NCBI GenBank assembly: GCA_026075535.2
Contig: AP026544.2
Coordinates: 7,688,001 to 7,752,000, forward strand
DNA length: 64,000 bases
Reading direction: 5' to 3'
Source of the DNA: Tricholoma matsutake
Taxonomy: Eukaryota; Basidiomycota; Agaricomycetes; Agaricales; Tricholomataceae
Shown: piece after piece, positions 12,151-24,342 of the stretch
Layout of the letters: each line of letters opens with the position of its first letter
How positions within the stretch are numbered: the first letter of the stretch is position 1
Program-made: the position numbers and the translations under genes
Notes under the pieces: generated by a model
Databases searched by the model: none
The model's input: the letters and a program-made list of their open reading frames with translations, nothing else
What the model was told of the DNA's origin: nothing

Positions 12151-14329
12151 TCGGTTGGTGTGCACCGTTATCTAATTTACTTTGTGATGGTATTGATTAA
12201 GATCCGTTTGCCAGAGAACTGTTTTGACGATCTTGGGCGCTTACATGATCTTGGCTACTTACATCATGACACATTTGCACCACGATAATTTTGTTTTCAA
12301 GCATATATATCTTCTCGTATTCCCATAACGAAATTGTCAAAGTTTCACACCGTCTCCACAGAATCTGAGTACGGAACAGTTCGGTTTCATTCAAGAAGTC
12401 CACAAGGTAACACGAGAAGATAGCATCCGTGTCCGTTGTCCTAACTTCGTCCGATCTGCAAATCAACATGATCATGATCGATATTCGGCAATTTTAGTAT
12501 ATGGCCTTTGATTATCCGGCATCAACCGAACTAGATCTATACTTTCAAGATCGCATATACTACCAATATACCTCCGTCGGTGCCTGAAAGCTTCACTCGT
12601 CCACCGTGAACCGTCTGAAAGGAACTCAAAGGTGCTCAAGCAGGGGGAAATAAATCTTGTTGCCCCCTAACTCGATGAATAGCATTCTGGCCCTTCTGGG
12701 CTTCCATTAGACTCCCCCTTTTGTGTCGGAGGTACTGTTTCCTCAGGTGTCCGGTCGGCCGGGTTTGTAAAGGAAGATCGCGGCTGAGTTACTTTTTCTT
12801 CGCGACTTTTAAACTTGTCGAATTCAACGGTGATCGAAGACCTTGATTGCACTTGCGATGTGAATGTGGGTCACCAGACGATGATTTAGGGACAACAGAT
12901 ATCATCGAACCTTTACAAACTGGAGTAACCGGGGAGGAAAATGCAGCGTGGCCGCAGCATTGCATTTCTGTAAAAGATCCACCTATTGTGATTGGGATCG
13001 AGGCGGATTGAGGCGAGATTCTTCCGCTACAGGGCTGTAACTGAACACGAAAAAAGAATAAGGGTAACCACGAGTATAGCGGCGTAAATCAACAAGGCAG
13101 ATTGCTCGTGGACTTGGAATTCCTTCTGAGACGCTTAGTTCTTCAAAGTGACAAATATCCTGATGATGACTGCAGGGGCGGCATCAAGATTATGACATAA
13201 ATATTACCACTTTGACGGCGCCAGGTTGATTACCCCCCACCAAGTGAATAAATTATATCTTGTCCCGCGGAACAGATGTGAATGAAGATGATGACTGAGC
13301 TTGGTGAGGTCAGCTCAGAAAGCAAACCAAAAATTTCCGGTAAAAGCAACGATCCGGTAGAAAATGGCAGGATCGTCTGATGATATCGCGATAGCGCAAG
13401 CAGTGGTTCTCTCGTTAAGATGCGTCAATCACTCACACGCCATGATGCCACTAGACCATCAGGGTATCGTGCATATGCATTACGATATGGTACTCGGCAG
13501 ATTCTACCGCATAAGCCAAAGGACGTCACGGTGACAGGTAGTGTGAACCAAGTTTACGAGATCTGTGTGCATCAATAGAATGTTAGCATGTCATGTCAAA
13601 CTCAGGAGCAGTAGAAGCCGCTAAGCTCCAAGAACACCGGAGAAGAGGATGCTTGCAAGTTTATGTCCTTCATAAGGCCTTAAAGGCATCAAATGGAGTT
13701 ATTTTATATGTACAGTACTTCATTTGTCAGTAACATCCAGCAAGGTCATTGTGATCCGGACAGGGATGTTGTCTATATCGTTCAATTCATTAGGCAGGAC
13801 GGACCGAGGAGCCTGCTTGCTCGCAAGCATGCACAAAGGAAGACTCAGGTCGACCGCGATTCGAATATTTGCATCATAGGGATCTTGACAGACCAGTGCG
13901 GCTCCGGGTATGGATAAATTCCCGTTTGATGTTTGATATGAGAGCTTTGTCTGTACTTATGGCGTCCATCTGGATTCTAGGAGAATGCTCGTCTAAGGGA
14001 TGGCCGGACCGGTCTTCGGGCGAGTCGAGTGATGTATCACATAATCAGCTGCGTTACATGCATCACCTCTGGCCGTCGTCGGTGGTATACGAGAATTTAT
14101 CCAAACTCTTGAGCTCCATACCTGGAATAGCATTGGTGCTGCCAGGTGTATTCATTGTTTTTGTACTGCTATCTAATCTGGTCAATCTTCTACGTTTCTG
14201 TAATTTGTGTGCAAATTTACTAACTGGGACCCCACGTGTACTCCGGGCTGCCTATATTCGTTCTTCACGATCCATATTCCTGTCTTCAACGCAAGACAGT
14301 TCAAGCCTCGTAGATCCCATTATACAACG
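12151..14329. other. No gene seen
   Basis: Only motif-free short frames. Positions 13445-13475 on the minus strand contain a sequence like a tRNA A box, but no matching B box or fold was found. The end of the region should include the promoter of the DCN1 gene. Confidence 0.35.
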
Positions 14330-15507
14330 ATGGTTGACAAAAAATTGGAGGAGAACATCGTACAGTTCTGCGGGGTGACGGGAGCTTCGTGAGATCATTA
14401 ATCCTCGCAGTGTCGTCAATCGCGCGCTGATCATGAATATCGATCAGGATTAAAGATGCGAAAAAGTTTCTAGATCGACACAAACGTTTAGAAGTTGCAA
14501 TCGATGCTTATTACAATGACCCTACTTCTTTATCATCAACTGCGCGACAACAGGTCAATACTTCAACACCTTCAACAAGCAAATTGAATTCTCTATTCGA
14601 CAAATACAAGGGTCAGATCACACATGAATACCAACGCGTCATTGTTTCCCTTATTATTCATGTCTAATTTAACAGATACAAGCGGTGACATCTTGGCAGA
14701 TGGTACGATCAAGTTTTGCCAAGATCTCGAGGTTGATCCAGAAGATGTTGTTCTCCTCGCTATTGCATTCGAACTCAAGTCTCCAAGAATAGGTCAATGG
14801 ACTAAGCAGGGTTGGACAGATGGATGGAAAAGTCTGAGGTACGCAAGCCCCACTTCTCGATCTATGTCTTTGTTAGCGATATATCATAACAGATGCGATT
14901 CGATACCCGCTATGAAGGAAACTTTGCCGAGGCTACGAACGAGACTTGCGAATGATCCCGAGTACTTTCAGAAAGTTTATATCCATACCTTCAATTTTGC
15001 GCGATCGGATGGGCAACGTAGCCTAGGTAAGGCGGCATGTCCGAGCCATATTTAGCTTGCTTGATCTTCGTAATCTATGACAGGCATCGACATCGCGCAA
15101 GCATTCTGGGCGCTTCTGCTTCCCCATGGAATGGACGGTGGTGCGCTAGCACATAAGCGTCAAGATGGCGATGATGTCATCATGGAATCTCAAGAAGGGT
15201 TCAAGCCGGAGTACGTGCAATGGTGGTTCGATTTCCTCAATGAGAAGGGTGGGAAAGGTATTAGCAAAGATACTTGGAATATGGTTTGTCGTCTTCCTGC
15301 GACATTTACAACAGCTGATGTATTTTAGTTCCTCGAATTTGTCCGTACGATCGATTCGGGTTTCACGAATTATAGTATGGACGGTCTGTCTATTTCTAAT
15401 CTCCTTGGAGGCAGAACATGATGCTTATCAGTTATTTAGGGGCCTGGCCCTCGACTATAGATGACTTCGTAGAGTGGGCTAAGGCCCGGTTAGCTTCAGG
15501 AGTGTGA
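14330..15507 (+). CDS. DCN1: DCN1-type cullin neddylation protein
   Basis: Seven exons (14330-14388, 14448-14611, 14676-14838, 14893-15026, 15084-15283, 15329-15383, 15440-15507) join in frame to 280 codons, all with GT-AG introns of about 45-65 bp. The N-terminus (EENIVQFCGVTGAS, then DAKKFLDRH) is the UBA-like domain. The rest is the PONY/DCUN1 domain, with LEVDPEDVVLLAIAFELKS, RTRLANDPEYFQKVY, FNFARSDGQRSLG, YVQWWFDFLNEKGGKG and the closing AWPSTIDDFVEWAK. DCN1 is a scaffold-type E3 that brings Ubc12-Nedd8 to cullins, so it activates SCF-type ubiquitin ligases. Length and domain order fit the family. All key blocks are present and nothing looks damaged. Confidence 0.92.
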
Positions 15508-18500
15508 CACAGAGGTCCTTTCCGTGTTCTACACAAGTAGATCATCCACCTCCCTTCGTCGAGTAGCATGAATTTTTCAATAAATAGTCACCTAAGATCA
15601 ACACTGGTATGTAAGCATGGACTGCAACTGCCAAAACTGGACAGTTTGAGAGACCGATATGTCATCAGTTTCATTATGATAACAAGGGTTTCGCGGCGGC
15701 AGACGACCGAAAGAAACGATGAATTGGATAGCGCTGAAGACCCGGGGTCGAAGCATAGGACTTAGCGGAGATAATGCGATTCCTTCTAACCAATGAATGA
15801 GGGAGAGAAATGTTGGGAAAGACTTTGACGACTCTGCAAACCTGATTGTCAAGAAAACAACTATTGATTTTACCCCAGTCAACAAGGTGCTTTCAAGTTG
15901 ACACATCCGAGGCTGAAGCGAGTCCACCTCAGTCCACCCTAGCCAGTAAAAGATGTGCCAAAGATGTGCACAACTTGGAAAGCCATGACGATAGTGACGG
16001 TTGATGGAATAGAAGCCGCGAGTATTCAGTCACGCGAGTGTACAACCCCGCCAGGGTCTATATAGTGTGGGATCCCGCGTATTCAGTTCATTCATGGTCT
16101 CACGAGGGTTTCGGAGACTCTATATTCGGAAAATCCTAGAATAAATTAATCATGTGCGGGGATATTGAGATTTTTGCACCGTTGCCCTAAGTATGGACTT
16201 TGACGCGACAGTCGCTACCGACATACATAGCGACATGAGAGTCTCCACGGTTCAGCGACGGATATGAATAGTAAATGCTGCGGAACAATCGGGTCATGGT
16301 GAAACGCGCGCCCAAGTTGTTGTGCTTCTGATCCGCGTAAGCTCGGGCCGAGCGGCCGTAAGTTTAGGCTTTACGAGAATGTGGAGACTGGACATCTGCC
16401 TTTAAAAACAACGTGGCTAGTTTGTGAGCCATCAAAGCGAAGAACGTACTTAGTCCAATCAACATTGTTGCAGGCATACTTCGAATCCCCACATGGGCTT
16501 TCGCATTAAGCGATGATCAATCTAGAAGTTCCCAGTAGTTCGGCATCTTCTGACTAGAAAATGAGTTTGTCGTTAGCTGAGAAGTCAAGAAAATCAAAAG
16601 GTGAATTGTGGATTATAGTCGGTAGAACTAGTGGAGATTCTTCATCAAGAAGAAAACCAATACCAAGTGGAGGATATTGTACAGATGTCGCTCAGTCAAT
16701 CTGCGTTCTACCGCGAGATTGTACAACGAGAGAGCGTTCTCGGCAGTGAGAATCAGATGTACTGACTGTAACGATCATAGCCAGTTCCCAAGGCCAGTTT
16801 TAGCCGAGCAGGACAGGCTGGACACAAACCACCTAAATCTAGCCTAGATGGATTCGGTAATAGCGCAGGTGGAGAGATGAAAAATGTGGCTCATCTCCAT
16901 GTGAAGGCCTGAGCTTTCTCGGCGTCACAGGGGTGCTTTCCACATGCAAGAGGTGCGAGCCCAGAAAGGTGATATTGCCACATTGGAAAAGTAAAGCATC
17001 GTGGAGTCGGTGAGCTCCAGCGCAGTAGAAATGGAATGGCGATATTTCACTCCAGATGATAAATTTATGTGCTTGACAGGTGGGGCACTGGTTCGGCTGG
17101 CACTCCAATAAAATCGAACCAAGACTGAACCAGTGAAACGTGAGCGCTTGTCTCGAACTCGTGATTTAGATGAAAGCAATAAGATATATACACACCACTA
17201 CCGGTACAGAGAGGGGTCTGGAACGGGTTATTCCCTTGTAGCCACGACTGATTAATCGCCCTCAACGGGGTTACAGCGGCCAGATAATCTAGGGTTTGTG
17301 ATCAGTATTTCCGTCAACTCTCCGAAGAGAAACTGACGAAAAGCTAAATCTTGGTATCCAAGAGATTGCTAACCTGACGAAATGGCCCTATAATCAGAAT
17401 CACGATCACGGGGGAAAATATTACGTTTTAGTGGCGCGAGAAACTTGGGCGTTGGTAGCGGGGTCATTTTGTCTTCCGGAAAATCCTGGGGAAGACATAA
17501 AAAATCGTGGAAACTTCAAAGGCTTTGTATAAGCGCTAATGCTGGAATATTGTCGGCCAAATTGCGCATCGGGGGCTTTGCCCTGTCGTCCGGTAAAAGC
17601 AGCGCACCAACAGCGTATCTAGGCCAAGGACACAAGACGCGGATAGGCGGACAGAAGCCAACCGATTGAAGGGTAAATCAGGGTCTAGACTCTGTTGCTT
17701 CATGAACATATATACCGAAGCGTGGAAAGTCTACAGCGCCGCAGCTACAGGTCTTCTCTTCTATCAACAGAATTATTGTCGGGACAATAGATGACATCGC
17801 CACAATAAGACTGGAAATGAGAATGCCTGAATCATTTTTTGGGCGGTGGATCGATCTTAATAGTTTCTGTCACAGCAGCAGTTCGGCTAAATTTTAGTAA
17901 ACCTTGGTTTGGACATCGAGGAGAAGATTGCGAGACCGAGGTGCACACCTTTGCTTCGCAGGATACCTGAAAGTCTCTAACATGCCACGTTGACTTCTTG
18001 GCGATGCAAACTTGATACTAATGGCTGTCAGTGCTGAGGTCAACCCCGAGTCAAAGATCCGTTGTAGTTCCGAAGAGTCCAATGAATAATCTGATGCTTT
18101 CGTCACGACGCTAATGCATTTAAGGTTATCCTCATGTTCAGGGCAATGTTTCGACGACAATATGTCGGATCATTATATATGCCTCACACAAGTAGGACCG
18201 AGAGTAGTGGGACGCTTACTGAAATCGTCCATGAGTTTGAGTCATAGCCACAACTTGGTTTTACGTACAACATCATCAATAAATTGTGTGGGTCCACATC
18301 TTAAATCGAATCATCTTTCAGAGCGAGTGCTGCCTTGTCAATCACCGGTAGACCCGACCACTCCGTATGACGGTTGATTCGGCGTAATATTCAAGCCGTT
18401 TATGAGATCATCTGAAAATAAAATGAATGTCATGTCAATATAGCGTAGACGGAGCAGATTCGGGTTAGTACGGGTATTTACGAATGCCAAGGTTGGCGTT

Positions 18501-18594
18501 ACGGGGAATGGGAGTGATATTCCGATAGGTTTCAAGCCAGCCTAAGTTACTGTTGTGGTCTTCCAAATCTCTTCAACTTGCTCGTAACAGAACT
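15508..18594. other. No gene seen
   Basis: About 3 kb without a supportable gene. Open frames are short, and none shows domain motifs or a consistent intron pattern. It contains no copy of the transposons found on the right side of the window. Confidence 0.4.
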
Positions 18595-18965
18595 TCAAAA
18601 TATGTCTGTAGATAACAAGGAAGGCAAAAACGGTGATTCTTTCAAGATTGTGATCCTCGGTGAGTTGGACCACACAACGATAGCCGCTAAAATTTTAGCA
18701 GTATCTCTGGCCAATGGTATATCAATTAAGATCCGGACACATTTCTGTGTGCGGTGAACAAAACTGACCCATTCCCGACACGGATTACAAACTGATCGCC
18801 TCCATCTGCCACCCATAGGATGTCTATGTAGGTCGATGATGAGGTGATACCAAAGGTCTGTGTCAGTGAGTCTTGTAACGTTTTACGAAGAACGAGGGTG
18901 TCGTTGTTGGGTGGAGAAATGGCCAGACGAATATAGTGGTGTTCTGAAGGAAATGAATGGGACAT
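18595..18965 (-). CDS. Pop5/Rpp14-family RNase P/MRP subunit (probable)
   Basis: Two exons (18965-18769 and 18706-18595) join across a 62-bp GT-AG intron into about 102 codons. The pattern VLRKTLQDSLTQTFGITSS, then YIDILWVADGGDQFVIRV, then DTAKILAAIV and ESPFLPSLLS, fits the Pop5/Rpp14/Rnp2 fold (helix, glycine, two strands, helix). These are protein subunits of RNase P and RNase MRP, which mature tRNA and rRNA. The start at 18965 was chosen because homologous proteins begin near HHYIRLAIS. An upstream in-frame region reaching 19055 lacks an ATG. The gene is head-to-head with the DHHC gene, 164 bp apart. Confidence 0.6.
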
Positions 18966-19129
18966 GGCTCGTTGAGTTCTAAGCTTAAGTACCAGTGCAT
19001 CCAGAAGTTTCACAGCTGTGTTGCAGCCAAACAAGGTTTTTCTGATCGGGGTCACGATTGTACGTCAAGCTTATGTAGACTGCGCTTGTCAACCTCTACC
19101 TATGTTCCCACTTCCCCTACGAGCCCTTC
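18966..19129. promoter_or_regulatory. Short divergent promoter region
   Basis: Only 164 bp separate the start codons of the Pop5/Rpp14-like gene (-) and the DHHC gene (+). Both promoters must share or overlap this interval unless one starts further in. No clear TATA box is visible. Confidence 0.45.
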
Positions 19130-21844
19130 ATGCCCAATGCTAGGATGCTCAAGAACTCGCCCAAAAAGCGCACCTGTTGTGGTGTGGTCGAGGAGGCTCG
19201 AGAGAGACGCGTAAACCGCAAGAACGGCCAGCCATGGGTGGTCATCAAGCTGATGGTCGTTTTTACTGTTGGAATCATGGCTTATGCGGCATATGTGTAC
19301 ATTGCTCGGCTCTGTGTGAAGATGATACATCGACGGAATGGCGCAGGAGGTTCAAGGGGTGCAGGAAGTGAGTAAACTTCTTACCTCGTTGGTGACTAAG
19401 GAGATACATTCCTGCTTCATGCCTGCTTACACCGTGAAGAGCTCTGAAATTGTGAGGTCCCGCCTGTGGAATGTTTCCTTCCCAAAATCATTTCAAAGTT
19501 AAAAAGTCTATCATTGATACTTGATGGCTAATTTCACGTACACCAGTTGCCCTACTGTCAGTTTTTCTCGTTCTGTATTTATGGATGTTGTGGGCTTATG
19601 CCAAGGTGAGTGCTGCGTACTATCAAGTAGATGTATTCATTGACTTACAAGTGCTTTGAGGTCGTGTTAACACCACCAGGTTATGCGAAAGACGTGGGTC
19701 ATTACATTACACTTATGTCAGAACCTCTGTCTGGTTCGTGAGAGGCTTGTCGACATGGTGCTTGCCATCAAACCCTTTCAAAAAGCCGTCCACGAACCAT
19801 GCCGTCCGTTCATGCGGTGAACACTTGGGCTGTAGAGTCGTGTTTCCCAATGCGCCAAATTCTCTGCCCAGCTCTGTCACACCGTCTCTTTAAGATCCCT
19901 CTCTTATCCCGTCATCCTGACTCAGTCTACTTCTTCTAGCACGTGCCAAAACAACCGCGACCTTCATTTCCCGAACAGATTCGCCCCGCATCATGGAACA
20001 CCCTGGACCACCGCGTCGAGTACGGAAGTCCTGACCAGCAGCACCGCGCGCGACCTTCATTCTCCACCGTGCAACCTGACCTTCAGAGGATAGACAGCAT
20101 TGCCGGCCCTTCGTACGAGAGCATCCCTATGCGTCCTAACGCCAGCGCAGTAGGGCGAACCGACCAAACACCTCGTCAAGTAAACGATTTGGATACCCCT
20201 AATGATATCGAAGTTGGTGTGCTTGACACTTTCCCGTCATCAACGTCGAGACAAGGAAGAGGCGAAAAGTCCAACTCCGCGTTGTCAGAGGACAGGTGGA
20301 AGAAGAAGAAAGACTCCAAACGTACCAGAGCTCTGGAGAAAGAGAGGCCAAGAGTGCATGTTGATAGGCGGCCGCCGACGGTTCCGATTTTACTGCCTGA
20401 GCATCGGTATTGCGGGCTCGATGAGATCGTAAAGCCATATCGTACACATCATTGCAGGACTTGTGGGACGGTGCGTTTTCGAGTGGTGATGAGCCTTTTG
20501 GAACTGATGATGTTCTTTTGGTCACCAGTGTGTTTTGAAGTATGACCATCACTGTCCTTGTATGTTAAACTTTCGCTCGCCGGTTTTTCACCCTTTGATT
20601 CGACACTCTTGTAATTAGGGATTGGGCAATGTGTTGGAGCTAGAAACCACAAGGTTTGTATAAATGACATCATGCGCATTCTATCTCGCTAACCGTCCGC
20701 TGAAACGTTCAGTTCTTTGTAAATTTCGTGCAAGCTGCATTAATGTTTACATCATATACATTTGCCACTCTGCTTACATACATAATTCGCAAAGCAAGCG
20801 CTAGGGGAGGCAGCGTTGATCCACAAGAGATCGTCATCCTCGTACTGTACGTCATTTCATATTATATCCGACAAAATAGCTGAGCTCGCGCTGACACTCT
20901 CAGTGCCGCCATATTCATACTATTCACGGGCCTGCTCCTGGTCACTCATATCCAGTTAATATGGGTGGGCCAGACGACGGTAGAGAGCATGCAGGCGCGT
21001 GCCTTGCACGGGCAGGAGTCGATGGCATTGGCAGATGTGCTTGGGCGTTGTCAGATCCTGTATGGTGTCATTTTTGCCCGTTTTGCGTATACGGCGTGCT
21101 GATGACTGGTGTCAGGGAGAAGAGGCGGATCCGCCGGAGATGGGATGAAGAATGGGGTACGATTGAGAAAGAGGGCAACATATGGTGGTTGGGGAGTGGG
21201 ATGAAAGGGTGGGTGGACGTTATGGGGATTAATCGGTGGGGTTGGATCTGTGAGTGTTTTTCATTTTCTCCACCCCTTTTCAGGATTCTTTTAGCAGTTC
21301 CTTCCGAACCTCGTTAGGTTTCAGACCCTGCTTTTTCTGTCACATGTTTGTGTTTTTCCCTTGTCGGTGTTTGATCTTTGACCAACACAAAGCGTGAGAT
21401 GGTATGATGTCTATGGAGCTCCCCGTTGTACTTGCTTGTTTCTGTCCGTCGGCATCGCTTTTTGTCTTCGAATTTGTGCCTTGCGTTTTTTTTCCAGTGA
21501 TGTTTGTTGGAAGCGAGGGTGGCGTTCCTTGTGGCATTTGACATTTGGTCCTCGTCGCATGGGTGATTTTTATGACTCAGGGCCGATGTCAGGACCTCAC
21601 GCTTGATTTCAAAGTCATGACGTCCGGATCCTACCCAAGGATGTGGCTCGCCCCACTTGTACACCCCCATTCTCTCTCTGGCACGTGTAAAAATGACAGT
21701 ATGCTGACGACCGTCCTTTGGTTTTCTTATCTAGTCCCTATTGGACGAAGCCAAAGCGACGGGCTGGTATACCTTGTGAATCCACGTTTCGATGTTCAGG
21801 GTCGCTGGCGGAGGCGTCGAGATTGGCCCGCAGAACTGCGATAA
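19130..21844 (+). CDS. DHHC-type protein S-palmitoyltransferase
   Basis: Ten exons can be joined in frame: 19130-19367, 19547-19605, 19661-19693, 19940-20470, 20529-20559, 20619-20653, 20713-20846, 20904-21059, 21116-21249 and 21735-21844. Exons 1-2 give two membrane segments. Next come TPPGYAKD, a long polar insert (exon 4), and the Cys-rich domain starting PYRTHHCRTCGT. The catalytic motif appears only after splicing: DHHCPWIGQCVGARNHK is built from exons 5 and 6. Exons 7-8 hold two more membrane segments and the TTVE (TTxE) motif, and the C-terminus has NPRFDVQGRWRRR. The enzyme attaches palmitate to cysteines of membrane proteins, probably in Golgi or vacuole membranes. It resembles fungal Pfa-type enzymes, but I cannot say which one. 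The exon 3 and exon 9 borders are the least certain. Confidence 0.88.
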
Positions 21845-22117
21845 ACGATGCTAAACTTCCGAAGCCTACTCAGGCAATGCTGTTCTATATAACGATGGCT
21901 GATTTCATGAGCATGTGCAACGATTTCCTTGATTTTATCGCGTGGGGATCTCCGACAGCTTGGGAGTACGATTCCGACGGCGGGCGGAACTAACAATTTT
22001 TAATAAAAATTTCAATAAATAGATAAGATTAGAAATCATCCCGCTTGTCCCCTTACTACCATCATCCCGACCAGCGAACATCCAAGAATTGTTAGAACCT
22101 AAGCCATACAACTAAGA

Positions 22118-24342
22118 ATGTCGCCAGCCGCTGTTGTATCTCACAGCGCCAACGTTGTTTCAAATGGAAAATATCATGCCGTCAAGGGCCCTGCTACCAA
22201 CACCACACCATGGCTGACATCTGCCGACGTCATCCGAATGGAGCACGAGTACGGTGCACACAAGTGAGTATAACCTTTTCTATGTCCGCTGCGAGGGTCT
22301 TGTCGACGACATCGTCCGATTCCCTTTTGCCAATAACAGTTGACTTTCACAAAATTCATGTCGAAGGACTGTCAAGCAATAAATAGGCAGGCGGAAGAGA
22401 GAGTTGAATAGAAGGAGGGAAATACACATTATGTTCTTCTTTTTCTGTTGCATTTATAGTCGTAGGATTCCGGCTGATGCGTTATTTTGGCTATATTAGC
22501 TATCACCCGTTGCCAGTCGTATTTGATTCTGCTAAAGGTGCCAAGTGAGTGGTATACGCTGTTGGGTTCTGAATTTGACCGCTGATTTCCTTCTAGGGTA
22601 TGGGATCCGGAAGGGAAAGAATACCTCGATATGTTATCTGCGTATTCGTAAGCTGATATATCTCTTTTCGGTACTATCTCTGACTTCCTTCAATAATGTA
22701 CTTAGTGCGGTCAACCAAGTATGTCCAACCACCACCTGTATTCGTCATGTTCCGACACTGAGTTATCTCTTGTCTCAATAGGGGCACTGCCACCCGAAGA
22801 TCGTCAGCACCCTGGTGGAGCAGGCACAGAAGCTCACGCTTTCTTCACGGGCGTTTTATAACAGTATTTTCGGACGCTTCGCCCAGCAAATCACAGAGAT
22901 GTTTGGTTACGATATGGTGCTTCCCATGAACACTGGTGCCGAGGCGGTCGAGACATCCATCAAGCTCGCCAGAAAGTGGGCGTATATGAAGAAGGGTGTG
23001 CCTGAAGGGAAAGCAATCGTCCTCAGCGTTTCAGGAAACTTCCATGGAAGGACGCTGGGTGTTATTAGGTGCGTTTTGGCGTTGGGCCGTAGGGTTCGGG
23101 CTTAATTTGTATAGTATGAGCACCGATCCGGATAGCCGGACTGGCTTTGGTCCATATCTCCAGGGCGTGGGACCGACATTCGTTGACGGGAAGGAGACTC
23201 GTACGATCCGGTTTGGTGTAATAGAAGACCTTGAGCGAGCATTGGAGCTTCATGGCAAGAATGTCGCTGCGTTCCTCGTTGAACCAATTCAAGGCGAAGC
23301 GGGGTATGGTTTTCATTTTCGTTCCCGTAAGGAATACTCGCTCACAATGTGGTGCTCTATAGGATTATAGTTCCCGAAGATGGGTACCTCGCGGAAGTAC
23401 ACGCTCTGTGCAAGATGCACAATGTTTTGCTAATCTGCGATGAGATCCAAACTGTCTGTACTTCTCCTTTTCATCGTTCTCTTGTGCTCACGGAGTTTGC
23501 ATGCCACCTAGGGCTTGTGCCGAACGGGCAAGATGCTCGCGTCAGAGTATGACAATATCAAACCAGACATGATCCTTCTCGGCAAGGCCTTGTCAGGTGG
23601 AGGTAAGTGTCCAACAAAACTTGGTCTGCGACATCATTCAATATTAACTTTGTTCTAGTGTACCCCGTCTCTGCTGTCCTGGCCGACAAGGACGTCATGC
23701 TCTGCATCCAGCCTGGTGAGCATGGGAGCACCTACGGCGGGTACGTTTAGGCTTTCCTTTGTAGCCACTTCGTTTTCTAAGTCCCACAACTTTTGCTCCA
23801 GCAACCCCCTCGGGTGCGCAGTTGCTATGACCGCACTGAAAGTACTTGTCGACGAGAAGCTCGCAGACCGTGCACTTGGCCTGGGAGAGATATTCCGATC
23901 AGAGATCCAGGCTTTGAACTCACCACTCGTTGCGGAGGTACGAGGAAGGGGGCTGCTGAACGCAGTAGTAATTGATGAGTCGATGAGTAAGAAGGGGAGG
24001 ACAGCGTGGCAATTCTGCTTGTTGCTGAAGAGTAGGGGTGTGTTGGCGAAGCCGACACATGTCAATATGTGAGTTTTCTCTTTTTCTTCTTCTTTTTGAT
24101 GGCATTGAGCTCATTGATGGTGGTTGCAGTGTGCGCTTTGCACCACCTCTGGTGATTGAAGAGGAGGATCTGAGGAGAGCGGTTAAAGTCATCGGAGAAT
24201 GTCTCGAGGATCTCGACAACGTGTGTATCTTTTATCTGTCTGCTCTGCTGTCTGCTTCAACTTTGTTTTGTCTTTGCAGCTGGATGACATTCCCGGTGAT
24301 GTTGGGAGTGAACAGGGGCACATGGACAATGTGACGAACTAG
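22118..24342 (+). CDS. CAR2: Ornithine aminotransferase
   Basis: A multi-exon class III aminotransferase begins at [14 protein letters not shown] and ends at HMDNVTN. Spliced landmarks in order are [78 protein letters not shown], the PLP-lysine region [26 protein letters not shown] and [10 protein letters not shown]. The enzyme moves the delta-amino group of ornithine to 2-oxoglutarate, linking arginine breakdown to proline and glutamate. It is cytosolic in yeast, and no clear targeting peptide is seen here. Introns are short. All active-site motifs are intact, so it is likely functional. Confidence 0.93.

Noticed and set aside
13440..13480. tRNA on the minus strand (TGGTCTAGTGGCATCATG resembles an A box)
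   Set aside because: No B box (GTTCGANNC) or T arm follows, and no anticodon stem forms; chance or an old relic.
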